DNA of 64,000 nucleotides, taken from assembly GCF_015687155.1 (NCBI RefSeq), contig NZ_JADPQF010000002.1, positions 186,001 through 250,000 on the forward strand, written 5' to 3'. Under the pieces are notes generated by a model that had not been told where the DNA came from, ran no database searches, and worked only from the letters and a program-made list of their open reading frames with translations. This stretch comes from Aliikangiella sp. G2MR2-5 (GTDB lineage Bacteria; Pseudomonadota; Gammaproteobacteria; Enterobacterales; Kangiellaceae). Position numbers and translations under genes: made by a program. Positions 24,608 through 35,068 of the stretch are shown piece after piece (within the stretch, counting starts at the first letter, position 1; every line of letters starts with the position of its first letter).

Positions 24608-27223
24608 CTAAGCGTGGGCGCTTAAATATGTTACCAAATTTTGCGCTAAATCTTCCGGTGTTCCAATAAAATCAACTTCACCACTGTCAATAATCGCACT
24701 AGGCATCGTCGGATTAGCACAAGTATCAAGCGATTGAGCCCACACTTGCCCACCTTTTTCGCGCAGTCGACGAGCACCGTTTACTCCGTCCTGTCCCATT
24801 CCACTGAATATAATAGCTCCCGCTGATTCTCCATATGCATGGCTGACTGACTCAATGACATCATCTATACAAGGAGAGTATGGACCACTCCACTTCTGCG
24901 AATGGTCAACTAGCATAGATCCATCTTTGAGAAATACTGTTTTCCCTTTTAAAGGGGCAATATAAAATTTGCCGCGGGACATTTCATTACTTCCGTTAGC
25001 CACTGTCACTTCAAAGTCACTACTGTTGGTCAAAATTTCAGCCAAAACAGGTAAGAAGTTTTCGTCGATGTGCTGAGCGATAATAAAGCTGGCTTTAATA
25101 TCCGAGGGCAATGATTGCATAAATCGCTTAACCGCAGCCGGACCGCCCAAGGACGCACCGATGACCCAGCACGGGATTTTTTCATGGACAACAATTGGAG
25201 TTTTTTCTACTTCAAACTCAATTCCAGAGGCAGTTTCATCCAGCATTGGAATCTCAAATACTTCTTCACTTTGCTGCGATTCTTCAGATAGGACAGTTCC
25301 ATCTACAGGACTAAAACATTGTTCTTCTTCAAGCAAATTATCAGAAGTGTTTTCCTCTTCAGCCTCAACCACTACACCATCTAACTCAAATGAATCTAGC
25401 GCCAGAGCATCCTCACTAGAATCATCTGAAGTCAACAATTCAGGCTCACAATAGCTCTCAGCATCATCTAAAGACTGCTCAAAAGCATGCGGAGGGTGTT
25501 CATCCTCAGCTTTTTGCTTTGAAGAAACAGATTCAACAGCTTGCTTTGCAAAATTGCTTACAGCTTCCGGAGATAATTCAGTTTCACTTTCGGTTTGTAG
25601 AAGCTCAAGGTCATCTGGAACTTCATCAAGATTTACCCTATCTTCTTCAAGCTCGAGAGAAGATAAATCAGAGGCTGGAGAAGGCACAGCTGTATTGACA
25701 TCACGACTTGCGTCATCTTTGAGTGTATCGAAGTCATTTTCACCTAAGCTACTCTCATCTAAGCTACTCTCATCTAAGCTACTCTCATCTAAGCTACTCT
25801 CATCTAAGCTACTATCATCAAAGTTATCATCACCAAAGCTATCATCAAGAAAATTTGCCTTCCCGGAACTTTTCAGCTCCCCTTCCATAGGTTCCAATGA
25901 AAGATTAGTTTCAGGCATACTAACCGTGGAGGTTTCAACATGAGCTTGCTCAGAAAGTTTTTCTTCTGGCTGAGGTGCACTGTCATTTTCGACATCTTCT
26001 TCTAGACTATTATCGTCAGACAAAAAATTAGCTTTTCCTGGTGAATGAGTTTCTTCAGCCAAAGGCTCTAAAGATAGATGCTCAGTACTGATTGACTCAC
26101 TTTCACTATTTTCTATTCCAGTATCTGCAGCCGGCCTTTGTTCCGGTTCATCTTCCAGTTCTTCTTCCTCAAAAGAAACACTACTTTCCCAATCAGGTTC
26201 AAGACTCATATCCAGATCATCGTCGTCTAGCTCCAGATCAAGGGAACCTTGAAGATCATCATTCAATGCTTGTCTGTTTTGCTCCTGGGTCTGCTTCGAT
26301 TTTTCCGCAATAGCCGACTCCAGATTATTATCGAACTGGTCGAACTCCAGCTCAAGCTCTTCATCATCATTTTCAGACGACTCTTCTGCAAGTTGATCAA
26401 GTTGTAGCTCGAACTCATCTAACGAATCAGACGACTCATTCTCGCCCACCAACTCTTCTTGCTGTAATTCTTGCTCAATTACGACCTCTTCAACTAGAGG
26501 TTCGTGCTCAGTCTCAGCATCTGCGTCTGCCTTTTGCTGGATATCCTGGGTCGTTTCTACTTGCTCCAACCCCATCACATCTTCGCTTAACACAGGTGAA
26601 ATATCTTCAAGCTCAGAGACAAGTTCAGCGGCGATATCTTTTGGCAGCCCGACAGAAGTAATTTCCAGCTCATTCAACGACTCGTCGAGGCTTCTTTCCA
26701 TTTCTTCTATATCTAACGACGCCCCTTCAGCAAGAGTCAGCGAATTCAACTCATTTGCAGACGCTACTTCGTCTGACGCTTGCATACCAGATACCTCTTC
26801 CCCAGACTCTCCTTCAATTTCAGGGCCTGCTTGGGAAAGAGCTTCGGGCTCAGACTCAAGTTCGGGCTCAGACTCAACTTCCGACTTTTCTAATCCGGTA
26901 ATTTCATAGAGACGTTCAATTAGGTTGGCACACCAATACTCAGGATGAGACTGTTTAGTCAAAGTACCTGGTTCACTGAAATAAACGGGGATCTCAGATT
27001 CATCCAGCAAGTGATCGACTGCATCATGCCAGGAATCATCGTCAACATTTAGCAACCATACATGAATGGATTGATCACCGATGTGCTCGTCTTGGATTTC
27101 TGCAGGCGAAATATTATAAACTATCTGCGCAGCCTGACTTTCCAATAAACTAACTAGTTGTGCACTCTCTTCGTCAACCGAAGTAACCAGTCCGATTTTT
27201 AAACCGCTCACTTTCTTCCTCAA
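24608..27223 (-). CDS. chpB: CheB-type methylesterase ChpB with giant acidic linker
   Basis: At 871 residues it is far longer than ordinary CheB (about 340). The C-terminal 190 residues are a complete methylesterase: GASLGG (nucleophile Ser about 690), AQHIDENF (His about 717) and GMGQDGVNG (Asp about 810). It would demethylate the PilJ receptor. The first 115 residues look like a degenerate receiver without a clear phosphoacceptor context. Between them lie some 550 residues of Asp/Glu/Ser/Leu-rich low complexity, including a DNA-level 15-base tandem repeat. The start overlaps the chpA stop by 4 bases. Confidence 0.88.
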   Translation of the reverse strand: MRKKVSGLKIGLVTSVDEESAQLVSLLESQAAQIVYNISPAEIQDEHIGDQSIHVWLLNVDDDSWHDAVDHLLDESEIPVYFSEPGTLTKQSHPEYWCANLIERLYEITGLEKSEVESEPELESEPEALSQAGPEIEGESGEEVSGMQASDEVASANELNSLTLAEGASLDIEEMERSLDESLNELEITSVGLPKDIAAELVSELEDISPVLSEDVMGLEQVETTQDIQQKADADAETEHEPLVEEVVIEQELQQEELVGENESSDSLDEFELQLDQLAEESSENDDEELELEFDQFDNNLESAIAEKSKQTQEQNRQALNDDLQGSLDLELDDDDLDMSLEPDWESSVSFEEEELEDEPEQRPAADTGIENSESESISTEHLSLEPLAEETHSPGKANFLSDDNSLEEDVENDSAPQPEEKLSEQAHVETSTVSMPETNLSLEPMEGELKSSGKANFLDDSFGDDNFDDSSLDESSLDESSLDESSLDESSLGENDFDTLKDDASRDVNTAVPSPASDLSSLELEEDRVNLDEVPDDLELLQTESETELSPEAVSNFAKQAVESVSSKQKAEDEHPPHAFEQSLDDAESYCEPELLTSDDSSEDALALDSFELDGVVVEAEEENTSDNLLEEEQCFSPVDGTVLSEESQQSEEVFEIPMLDETASGIEFEVEKTPIVVHEKIPCWVIGASLGGPAAVKRFMQSLPSDIKASFIIAQHIDENFLPVLAEILTNSSDFEVTVANGSNEMSRGKFYIAPLKGKTVFLKDGSMLVDHSQKWSGPYSPCIDDVIESVSHAYGESAGAIIFSGMGQDGVNGARRLREKGGQVWAQSLDTCANPTMPSAIIDSGEVDFIGTPEDLAQNLVTYLSAHA
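25746..25850. repeat. 15-base minisatellite inside chpB
   Basis: Four perfect copies of AAGCTACTCTCATCT (25746-25805) followed by three degenerate copies to 25850, encoding repeated SLDES units. In frame, so length changes would add or remove five residues without disrupting the gene. Confidence 0.9.
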
Positions 27224-30200
27224 GCTTTATTCGGCAACAATGATGATATTGCATCTAACAAATCAACTTCGTTATATGGTTTACCCATGTATTGGTTGAC
27301 ACCGATCTGCTCAGCTCGCTCACGATGCTTCTCTCCTGTTCGAGAAGTGATCATGATAATCGGTAAATCTTTGAGCGCTTCGTCATGACGGATAATCGTT
27401 GCTAACTCAAAACCATCCATTCGAGGCATTTCAATATCAAGAAGCATAACATCAGGTTTTTGCTCGCCTAATACGTTCAATGCATCAACACCATCCTTTG
27501 CGGTTATAACATCGAAGTCATGACGCTGCAGTAAACGAGTAGTAACTTTACGCACAGTAATCGAGTCATCAACCACCATAACTGTCGGAACTTTATCCTC
27601 TTCCACAACTTGCGCAACATCCATACCTTCGATGATCTTAGCATCCATTCGACGAATCAATGCCGGCATATCCAGAATAAGTACAACTCGGCCATCACCA
27701 AGAATGGTTGCGCCAGACAGACCGCTGATAGTGCTCAACTGGCTTCCTAACGCCTTCACAACTATCTCACGACTTCCCAGTAGCTCATCAACCTGCAGTG
27801 CTGTAGGATGATCCGCTCCATGAAGCAGAAGCACCGGTAAGGGTTGAGTAACACCAGCAAAGTTGGCCGACTTATTATGGTCGAGCAATTGCCCGAGATA
27901 CTTCATTGAATAATCAATACCTGCGTATTCAAAGTTTGCATCATCATTGCTGTAATATTCTTCCAACTCAAATGGGCTTACTCGAACAATACCCTCAATA
28001 TTTGACAGTGGAATAGCGAAAACTTCATCTCCAAGTTGAACCATCAATGCATGATTAACCGATACTGTAAATGGCAGCTTCACCGTGAATATTGTTCCGA
28101 CTCCTGAAGTCGAATCAATTTCTATCAAACCACCCATCTGCTTTATTTCACTATTTACGACGTCCATACCAACACCGCGTCCAGAAATCTGGGTAATCTG
28201 TTCTGCGGTACTGAATCCTGCTTCCAAAATTAATTGTTGCAACTCGTGATCGGTGAGATCTGAGCTTTCATTGATCAGTCCTTTCTCGGTCGCTTTTTTA
28301 CGAATAGCCTCTAGATTAAGGCCTCGCCCGTCGTCCTGTATCTTGATAAATACTTCACCACCTTCTCGGAATAGTGAAATTTTAACGCTACCAGTTTCAG
28401 GCTTATTATTTGCCCGTCTTTCTTCCGGAGGCTCAATACCATGGTCCATCGCATTTCTAAGCATGTGCTCAAGTGGTGCAATCATCCGCTCGAGAACAGT
28501 TCTATCCATCTCACCTTCAGCGCTGATAGTTAACTCAATCGTTTTACCAAGCTCAGTGCTAATCTGCCTAACCATCCTTCTGAGTCGTGGAACCAGACTT
28601 TCAAATGGCGTCATCCTGGTACGCATCAAGCTTTCCTGCATTTCGGTATTCACTCGACCTTGCTGTAATAGCAAGGTTTCCGAATCGGAAGTTAATGCAT
28701 CGAGAGTTTCCTTTAAACTCACCAAGTCAACAGCACTCTCACCAAGACCTCGAGTCAATTCCTGTTGACGGGTATATCGGTCCATTTCCAGCGGATCAAA
28801 GTCGTCATATTCCATTCCTCCTGAAATTTCCCGGCGATATAAAATTTGAGCCTCTGTTTCTATATCCAGATTTCTTAATTGATCTTTCAAGCGTTCAATC
28901 GTTGAGCTCATTTCCTCAAGATTGTACTTAAGCACCGACATTTGCTGCTCGAGACGCGCTCGGAAAATACTGGTTTCACCTGCAAGATTTACCAATGACT
29001 CCAGCTGTTCAGCCGGTACACGAATAATTTCTGTAGGCTGCGTTGCCTTTGCTTTTTCCAGCTTCTTTTCTTCAAACGAAACAACTTCTGCGGACTTAGC
29101 TTCTGTTTCTTTAGGCGAATCAGCAGTAGCCTCTTCAGCCGCTTCAGGCTCAACAGTTGGTTCAACTTTATCTGTTGCCACCGCCTGCTCAGCGCTGCTG
29201 ATTGGCTTACCCGCAATCAAGGCTTCTAATGAAGCCATGTAAGCAGCAGGGACAGTCATTTGACGTTTTTCTGTAACCTCATTTACAAGACCGGCGATAA
29301 CATCATAGCCCTCAAGCAGGAAGTTAACGTCTTCAGGCTTGGCTTCCAGGTCTCCACGGTTAACTTTTTCGAAATAGGTTTCCATTTCATGAGTCAAGTC
29401 ACCCAGAACAACAAGATCAGAGAGACGCGCACCACCTTTAAAGGTATGCAAGGTTCTCTGCAACAGATCAATAGCTGCCTTATTGTCTAAAGATTCCGAC
29501 CAGTCGTGTAATGCTTCATCAAGAGATACAAGTAGTTCGTCCGCTTCTTCCAGATAGATCTCAAGGACTTCCTCGCCATCTTCATCAAGCTCAACTTTCT
29601 GTATATCTCCGGTAACCACCACTGGAGTAGCCGGTGCAATAGTATCTTCTACGACAAGAGCTTCTTCCTGAGGCTTCTCGATTTGAATATCATCTTCAAT
29701 TGCCTGAGGTTCAGCAGATTCAATCAACTCATCTTCGGTCGTTTCTACTTCAGCTGTAAAAGGCTCATCAAGCTCTGCTAGCTCTTCAGAATCATCTTCC
29801 TCTGCTTGAACAGTCTCTTCGAGTGTAGTTTCAAATTCCATAGAACCAAGATCATCGAGTTCAGACTCTTCACTGGGTTGAGACTCTTCACTGGGTTGAG
29901 ACTCGCCACTGGGTTGAGACTCGTCACTCGGCTGAGACTCTGCGGAAAGCTCAACCGACTCTGACTCAAGGACATCGAAGGTTTCTAACTGTTCGTCAGT
30001 ATCCATTGACTCATAAGTATCAAGCACATCACCTGCATCCTCGGTTGCTTCAATTTGCAACTCATTTAATTCGAGCTCTGCGGTTGCCTCTTGCTCGGAC
30101 TCCAGCACTTCACTCTCAGCTTCCGTCAATTCATGATCGACCGGAAGCTCTTCAAGTTCTAATAGTTCTTCTGGTTGCTCGCCACTTACTTCAAGGATGA

Positions 30201-33200
30201 GCTCACTTTCGTCTGGCTCCATTTCCAGAGTTGGGATTTCAATATCGTCAACTACCTCAACAGACTCTAATGAGGACTCTGTGATTTCTTCTGTTTCAAA
30301 AGCACCTTCCGACTCAAGCATTTCATCTAGAGTTGGAATTTCGTCAGTTTCACTTTCTTCAACACCCAAAGATAAAGACAGTTCCTCTTCGGGCTCCAAC
30401 AGTTCGTCAGAAGGCTCCAACGGCTCTGCTGTAACTTCAAGCTCCTCTGCAGGTATTTCTGTGTCCGCCAACTCTATAGTTTCGCTCTCAGGTGCTACTA
30501 CTTTAGTCGGAGCTTCAATAGACGGACTTTCACTAATTGATACCGGCTCGCCAGCCAGACGCTTCCTTAATAACTCAACTTCACGAGTTGCTTCTGCAGG
30601 CCAGCTTAAACGCTTAAGCTCGGCAATCATCACTTCCAGCTTGTTGGTCGCCAACTCAACCAGTTCATAGTCAATTGGAGCTAGCTCTCGACCAAACTCT
30701 AATACCGTGTTGAACATATCTTCGGCAGCGTATCCAAGTTCTCCGACCGACATAGCACCTGCCATTCGGGAACTACCTTTAACCGTATGGTAAATCCGTC
30801 TCAACTCCTGATGTAACTCTTTGCTGGAAAGGTTATCCTTCCAACGAACCAATAGCTCTCTGGCAGACTCTATCAGCTCTTCTCCTTCTTCTACAAAAAG
30901 CTCAACCAGCTCAACGTCCATATCCTCTGGAGGTGTGCCCGCCTCTAGCACCGGACCTTCTATCCAGTTTTCAATTTTTGTGACTAGTTCATCCGGAACA
31001 AATAGATCTTCTTCGGATGCCAGTCTATTTAGCATTCCATCTAAAGAGTCGACGCTTTCATTCAATAGATTACAGAAAGTCATATCGACTTCACCGCGAC
31101 TCGCAGCGATAGATGCCATTTTTTCAGATACCGAAGCAAGCCGCTGCAACTCATCGATTGTCAGCATTTCTGCGCCGCGCAGGAATGTATGAAGTTCAAC
31201 TCGAATATTGTCGATTAACTCTCTATGCCCAAGAGAACTACTCAGTTTTTCATTTAGCTGAGACACCTCTTGTAGAATATCCTGACCTTCGGTTAGGAAA
31301 ATGGAGACCAGCTGTTGATCACGATGTTGTGCTGAAACTTCCCCTGAAACAGGTGACTCAAGCTCCATATTTTCTATTTCAGACTGGACAACTTTAAGCG
31401 CATCTTCGGCAATTGGCGCGCCGGTCTTCAGCTTCTGCAAATATTCGCTTAAAGCGGCATGGGTTTTTCTCAAAGTTTCAAGGTTTATCTGGCTGAACCG
31501 TTGATTGCTTCCTTTAGCCAGACGAGCAAAACTTTCCAGAGGTCCAGCAATAACAGCTATTTTGCCTACATTAGCCATGTTGGCACTACCCTTAAGGGTA
31601 TGTAACGCACGAATGAGTTCGTCAGTTATGGCAACACTTCCCTGACTTGGAGATTGATCTATAAATTGTTTCACCGCTTCCAGGTGAGTCTCTGCTTCTG
31701 TAGAGAAAATCTCCAATAATACCGGGTCGATTGACTCTGCAATACCCGCTTGCTTGGAAGCTTGCTCACCAGCTGCAACAGTTTCAACTGCTTTTTCAAC
31801 TACAGGTTTTGGGGATTCATAACTGAATTCAGCGATTGGTTTACCAGCAGCTATATGCTCAGCACGAGCAACTATTTGTAAATAGTCATCACCACATGAT
31901 TTTTGTTGAGCGAAACACTCTACCAAACGAGGTAAAATAGTATGCGCTTTGTTTAGCGTTTCGATAACAGGAGTTTCTGCCGGTACTGACTCTTCAATTA
32001 CCTTATTCAACAGGTTCTCTATCGCCCAGCTAAACTCACCAATAACCTTTGCACCAACCAGTCGACCACTACCTTTTAGCGTATGGAACGAACGACGCAT
32101 AGTGGTGAGCGCCTCTTCATCCTGGGTATTATTAACCCAACGCGGCAACATGTCGTTAATAGCCTCAATTTCTTCTTCTGCTTCTTCAAGGAAGATTTCC
32201 AGTACTTCATCATCGATCAAGGTTTCATCAACTTCTTTATCAGCAGAACTGGTTGCTAAAGGAATAACATCGGCAACAGGTGCAGGTTTTGACTCTTGCT
32301 GGGTCGTCGGAGTACTGGCGACAGCACTTTGTTCTTTGGCGGGCTCGGTAGAAGAAAGCTCTTCAACTGACGCCGAAGCTGCAGGTGTCGATGGTGCTTC
32401 AGGTGGTGTAGCAAGCTCCACTTCCAGTTTGGCCAGGCTATTTTTCGCACCTGCCAATATTGAAGCAATACCTCTATGTTTTCCTTCTTCAGAAGCTTCT
32501 AGATAATACTCAACACTTGTAATTACATCCGCTAATGCGTCAAGACTAGACTCATCTGGTTGATAATTAAGATTAATAATGCGTTCTTCAATGAACCGTT
32601 TCGCTACTTTCAATATGCCAGCGGCTTCATCAAATTGAATAATTTTTACCGCGCCCAAGACTTCTTCCAGTTGCTTCGGTACTTCAGCAATTGCCTCTCG
32701 ATTAAATCCTGAAGCAATATAATTAATCATGTGGTCTTTAGCAGAAAGCATACTTTTGCGAGCAACTTTAATAAGAGCTTCTGTCGCTTCATCGACTTCA
32801 GACTCTTTCGCTTTAGCTTCACCTTTTTCGGTAAGGTCGGCACCAGGTTCAGCTTCGTCATGAGCCTCAAGATCTACATTCTTAAGATTAGCTTCAACAA
32901 ATAATAAGGCTCCAGCAACATCCATTACCATGGAGTCATCAGGTATTTTATTCAGGTCTATCTGTTTTTGGATGCTCGAGATTTGTTGACGAACGACATC
33001 TCTAGGGATCGCTAACTCAAGTAGAGTCAAAGTATCAGAAATTCGAGTTAATGAATCGACCAAAATTTGTAATTGTGAAATATCTTTTGACGGTGCGCGG
33101 ACAAACAGATCAAGCTGATCTTTTACCGAAGCCAATTCTTCATTGATTGCCCCAACAACATTGGTAACCGCACTAGAATCCGGCTTGGATAATTTAGCCT

Positions 33201-34125
33201 GCCTTTTCTCCAACTGCTCATCGGAAGGTAGGTACTTATCCAGGTCAAACTCTCGCTTGAGTGCAATAATACGTTCATTTTTCGAGTTTGATCTTGCGAC
33301 AAAATACAATAATTGAGAAAGAAGTTTTTCAGGAATAACATCATTCAAAGCTTCGGCACCAACGTCCGCCAAACGCTTTATTTGCTTATCGACCTGCGCC
33401 AGTAATTGATGAGCCTCTTTTTTCTTATAGTGACCGCCTTCAGAAATAGAGAAAATGAAACCGTCAGCAACCCACCAAAGTCGACTTACCGAAGCGCCTT
33501 CAGTTAAGCCTTCGAGTCTAAGCAGAACCTTATGAATTCTGGCAAGACCCTCTTTTATCTTTTGGCCTCGGATAATTCCTGTTAGCCCTTTTTGAAAATG
33601 CGCTCGAAGCTTTTTGGCATTATCTTGAAAAGCCGTTGTTTTATCAGTTTCACTAACCTGTTCTGTTGCTCTTGGAGGTAATACACTTCTTGTATCAGCA
33701 CTAAATACATCCTGAGCGTCTACTGGTGCTTCGTTAGCCGCAGCTCGAATTTCATTGATAAGAGGCAGTAGCACAACAGGTATATCTTTTTGCCCTTCCT
33801 CTACTCTCTCGAGGTAACCGGGTAATTGAAGTAAGGCGCGCATTAATATTTCGAATGAAGACTCAACCGCTAAAGATGAGTCATTAGACATTTTATCGGC
33901 AAGCTTCTCCATTTCCTCGGCAAGACGTGCTGCCCCGGAAAAGTCAAGCATCTGCAGAGTACCGTGCACTTGATGCAAACAGTTGATGCAAAATTGAATC
34001 TGGGTTTGATCCTGCGTATCTTCGGCAAAATTTTCTAAGCCCTGCCGAGCCTGATCCAGCGTATTATTGATTTCTTTTCTAACCCAGCTTAATGCTAACT
34101 GGTCGTAGTTGTCACTCATGACCAC
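27220..34125 (-). CDS. chpA: ChpA, hybrid chemosensory kinase with multiple Hpt domains
   Basis: A 2301-residue CheA-type kinase of the twitching system. Hpt-like histidines are at about 50 (HQVHGTLQML), 680 (FHTLKGSGR), 841 (LHTLKGSAN), 978 (LHTFLRGAE, degenerate), 1112 (YHTVKGSSR) and 1560 (LHTFKGGAR). An acidic linker spans about 1180-1500. The kinase core has an N-box at about 1890 (LRNAMDHGIE), DDGRGL and GRGVGMDVV, then a CheW domain (about 2010-2155) and a receiver (VVDDS, MLLDIEMPRMDG, TSRTG, KPY). It receives signals through PilJ-PilI and phosphorylates PilG/PilH. It lies 13 bp after pilK. Confidence 0.95.
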   Translation of the reverse strand: MVMSDNYDQLALSWVRKEINNTLDQARQGLENFAEDTQDQTQIQFCINCLHQVHGTLQMLDFSGAARLAEEMEKLADKMSNDSSLAVESSFEILMRALLQLPGYLERVEEGQKDIPVVLLPLINEIRAAANEAPVDAQDVFSADTRSVLPPRATEQVSETDKTTAFQDNAKKLRAHFQKGLTGIIRGQKIKEGLARIHKVLLRLEGLTEGASVSRLWWVADGFIFSISEGGHYKKKEAHQLLAQVDKQIKRLADVGAEALNDVIPEKLLSQLLYFVARSNSKNERIIALKREFDLDKYLPSDEQLEKRQAKLSKPDSSAVTNVVGAINEELASVKDQLDLFVRAPSKDISQLQILVDSLTRISDTLTLLELAIPRDVVRQQISSIQKQIDLNKIPDDSMVMDVAGALLFVEANLKNVDLEAHDEAEPGADLTEKGEAKAKESEVDEATEALIKVARKSMLSAKDHMINYIASGFNREAIAEVPKQLEEVLGAVKIIQFDEAAGILKVAKRFIEERIINLNYQPDESSLDALADVITSVEYYLEASEEGKHRGIASILAGAKNSLAKLEVELATPPEAPSTPAASASVEELSSTEPAKEQSAVASTPTTQQESKPAPVADVIPLATSSADKEVDETLIDDEVLEIFLEEAEEEIEAINDMLPRWVNNTQDEEALTTMRRSFHTLKGSGRLVGAKVIGEFSWAIENLLNKVIEESVPAETPVIETLNKAHTILPRLVECFAQQKSCGDDYLQIVARAEHIAAGKPIAEFSYESPKPVVEKAVETVAAGEQASKQAGIAESIDPVLLEIFSTEAETHLEAVKQFIDQSPSQGSVAITDELIRALHTLKGSANMANVGKIAVIAGPLESFARLAKGSNQRFSQINLETLRKTHAALSEYLQKLKTGAPIAEDALKVVQSEIENMELESPVSGEVSAQHRDQQLVSIFLTEGQDILQEVSQLNEKLSSSLGHRELIDNIRVELHTFLRGAEMLTIDELQRLASVSEKMASIAASRGEVDMTFCNLLNESVDSLDGMLNRLASEEDLFVPDELVTKIENWIEGPVLEAGTPPEDMDVELVELFVEEGEELIESARELLVRWKDNLSSKELHQELRRIYHTVKGSSRMAGAMSVGELGYAAEDMFNTVLEFGRELAPIDYELVELATNKLEVMIAELKRLSWPAEATREVELLRKRLAGEPVSISESPSIEAPTKVVAPESETIELADTEIPAEELEVTAEPLEPSDELLEPEEELSLSLGVEESETDEIPTLDEMLESEGAFETEEITESSLESVEVVDDIEIPTLEMEPDESELILEVSGEQPEELLELEELPVDHELTEAESEVLESEQEATAELELNELQIEATEDAGDVLDTYESMDTDEQLETFDVLESESVELSAESQPSDESQPSGESQPSEESQPSEESELDDLGSMEFETTLEETVQAEEDDSEELAELDEPFTAEVETTEDELIESAEPQAIEDDIQIEKPQEEALVVEDTIAPATPVVVTGDIQKVELDEDGEEVLEIYLEEADELLVSLDEALHDWSESLDNKAAIDLLQRTLHTFKGGARLSDLVVLGDLTHEMETYFEKVNRGDLEAKPEDVNFLLEGYDVIAGLVNEVTEKRQMTVPAAYMASLEALIAGKPISSAEQAVATDKVEPTVEPEAAEEATADSPKETEAKSAEVVSFEEKKLEKAKATQPTEIIRVPAEQLESLVNLAGETSIFRARLEQQMSVLKYNLEEMSSTIERLKDQLRNLDIETEAQILYRREISGGMEYDDFDPLEMDRYTRQQELTRGLGESAVDLVSLKETLDALTSDSETLLLQQGRVNTEMQESLMRTRMTPFESLVPRLRRMVRQISTELGKTIELTISAEGEMDRTVLERMIAPLEHMLRNAMDHGIEPPEERRANNKPETGSVKISLFREGGEVFIKIQDDGRGLNLEAIRKKATEKGLINESSDLTDHELQQLILEAGFSTAEQITQISGRGVGMDVVNSEIKQMGGLIEIDSTSGVGTIFTVKLPFTVSVNHALMVQLGDEVFAIPLSNIEGIVRVSPFELEEYYSNDDANFEYAGIDYSMKYLGQLLDHNKSANFAGVTQPLPVLLLHGADHPTALQVDELLGSREIVVKALGSQLSTISGLSGATILGDGRVVLILDMPALIRRMDAKIIEGMDVAQVVEEDKVPTVMVVDDSITVRKVTTRLLQRHDFDVITAKDGVDALNVLGEQKPDVMLLDIEMPRMDGFELATIIRHDEALKDLPIIMITSRTGEKHRERAEQIGVNQYMGKPYNEVDLLDAISSLLPNKA
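29865..29936. repeat. 18-base minisatellite inside chpA
   Basis: Four copies of an 18-base unit (ACTCTTCACTGGGTTGAG, two identical and two diverged) coding for ESQPSx repeats in the acidic linker. Confidence 0.85.
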
Positions 34126-34138
34126 TCCGTCATTGTTG

Positions 34139-35023
34139 TTAACAGTTATCGTTCGACTTTTTTAAATAAGCCAAACAATCTTTGTTATCTAATCTTGTTA
34201 GTTCACCGTTCTCAAACAAGGTAACCTCCCCATGACCCAAGACTAGCAAGCCACCAGGCTTCAGTCTTTTTGTCAGTTGATTGACCACCATTTTTTTTCG
34301 CTCACTACGAAAATAGATGAGAACGTTCTGACAGTAGATGACATCAAATAATTGCTTATTTCTTTCTCCCAGTTCCAGCACATTACCTTGTATAAAACAA
34401 GTTCGCTGCCGGATGGGCTCTTTAACCTGATAGTAGTCATCAGCTAACAGATCAAAGTATAAGTTTTTCGCAGCCTGTGGCACAAAATCCAACTGACGCG
34501 CAGCATAAATACCTTCTCTTGCTACCGCCAATGACGGGTAGCTGATATCTATCGCTGTTACACCGTAATAAATATCCTTTCCCTGCGATTCACGTAATCC
34601 ATGATTCACTTTGTCCAGCTCAATGGCCAAAGTATAGGCTTCTTCACCGGTTGAACAACCAACACTCCACAGCTGAATATGCTGTGGCTTATTCGGCTCG
34701 CTTTGAAAGCCTTCAATTGCTCGATTTCGACAATAATTTGCGACCAAATTGAGTGACGCGGAATCTCGGTAATAACAGGTTTCATGAACCGTTAACGAAT
34801 CAACCAAGGTTGCCCAATCTAAAACCGTAATTGCTCCAGCATCCAGCTTGCTATACAGCTCAGAAAAATTTTTTAGACCTTTATCTTTAAGGTGTCGGGT
34901 CAACGCGGCAATCAAAAAAACCTTACGACTTTCCGGCAACCAGAGCCCTGTTCGTTTTTCTAAAAGAGTTTGCCAAAGGGCAAACTCTTCAGATTCCATT
35001 TCAGGAAGTTCGTAAGCTGCCAT
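34139..35023 (-). CDS. pilK: CheR-type chemoreceptor methyltransferase PilK
   Basis: A 294-residue SAM-dependent methyltransferase. The N-terminal helical CheR domain (LLEKRTGLWLPESRK) precedes the catalytic domain with VGCSTGEEAYTLAIEL, AIDIS, FDVIYCQNVLIYF and LKPGGLLVLGHGE. It methylates glutamates of the PilJ receptor and is opposed by ChpB. It sits between pilJ (45 bp) and chpA (13 bp), as in other Pil-Chp operons. Confidence 0.93.
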   Translation of the reverse strand: MAAYELPEMESEEFALWQTLLEKRTGLWLPESRKVFLIAALTRHLKDKGLKNFSELYSKLDAGAITVLDWATLVDSLTVHETCYYRDSASLNLVANYCRNRAIEGFQSEPNKPQHIQLWSVGCSTGEEAYTLAIELDKVNHGLRESQGKDIYYGVTAIDISYPSLAVAREGIYAARQLDFVPQAAKNLYFDLLADDYYQVKEPIRQRTCFIQGNVLELGERNKQLFDVIYCQNVLIYFRSERKKMVVNQLTKRLKPGGLLVLGHGEVTLFENGELTRLDNKDCLAYLKKSNDNC

Positions 35024-35068
35024 GCTTTTCCTTAACTTCTAAAAAAGCCAATATCGTTTGGTGCCAGT

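Noticed and set aside
25746-25850. CRISPR-like array
   Set aside because: Units are 15 bases, adjacent with no spacers, and in frame within a gene; the same reasoning excludes 8231-8285 and 29865-29936.
25554-25943. 129-codon plus-strand frame with repeated KLLSS units
   Set aside because: It is the antisense reading of the chpB minisatellite, not a separate repeat protein.
28253-33000. Several long plus-strand frames opposite chpA (for example 28253-28768, 30197-30670, 31949-32506)
   Set aside because: All are serine-rich mirror images of the Glu/Leu-rich chpA coding strand and show no ribosome-binding sites or domain motifs.
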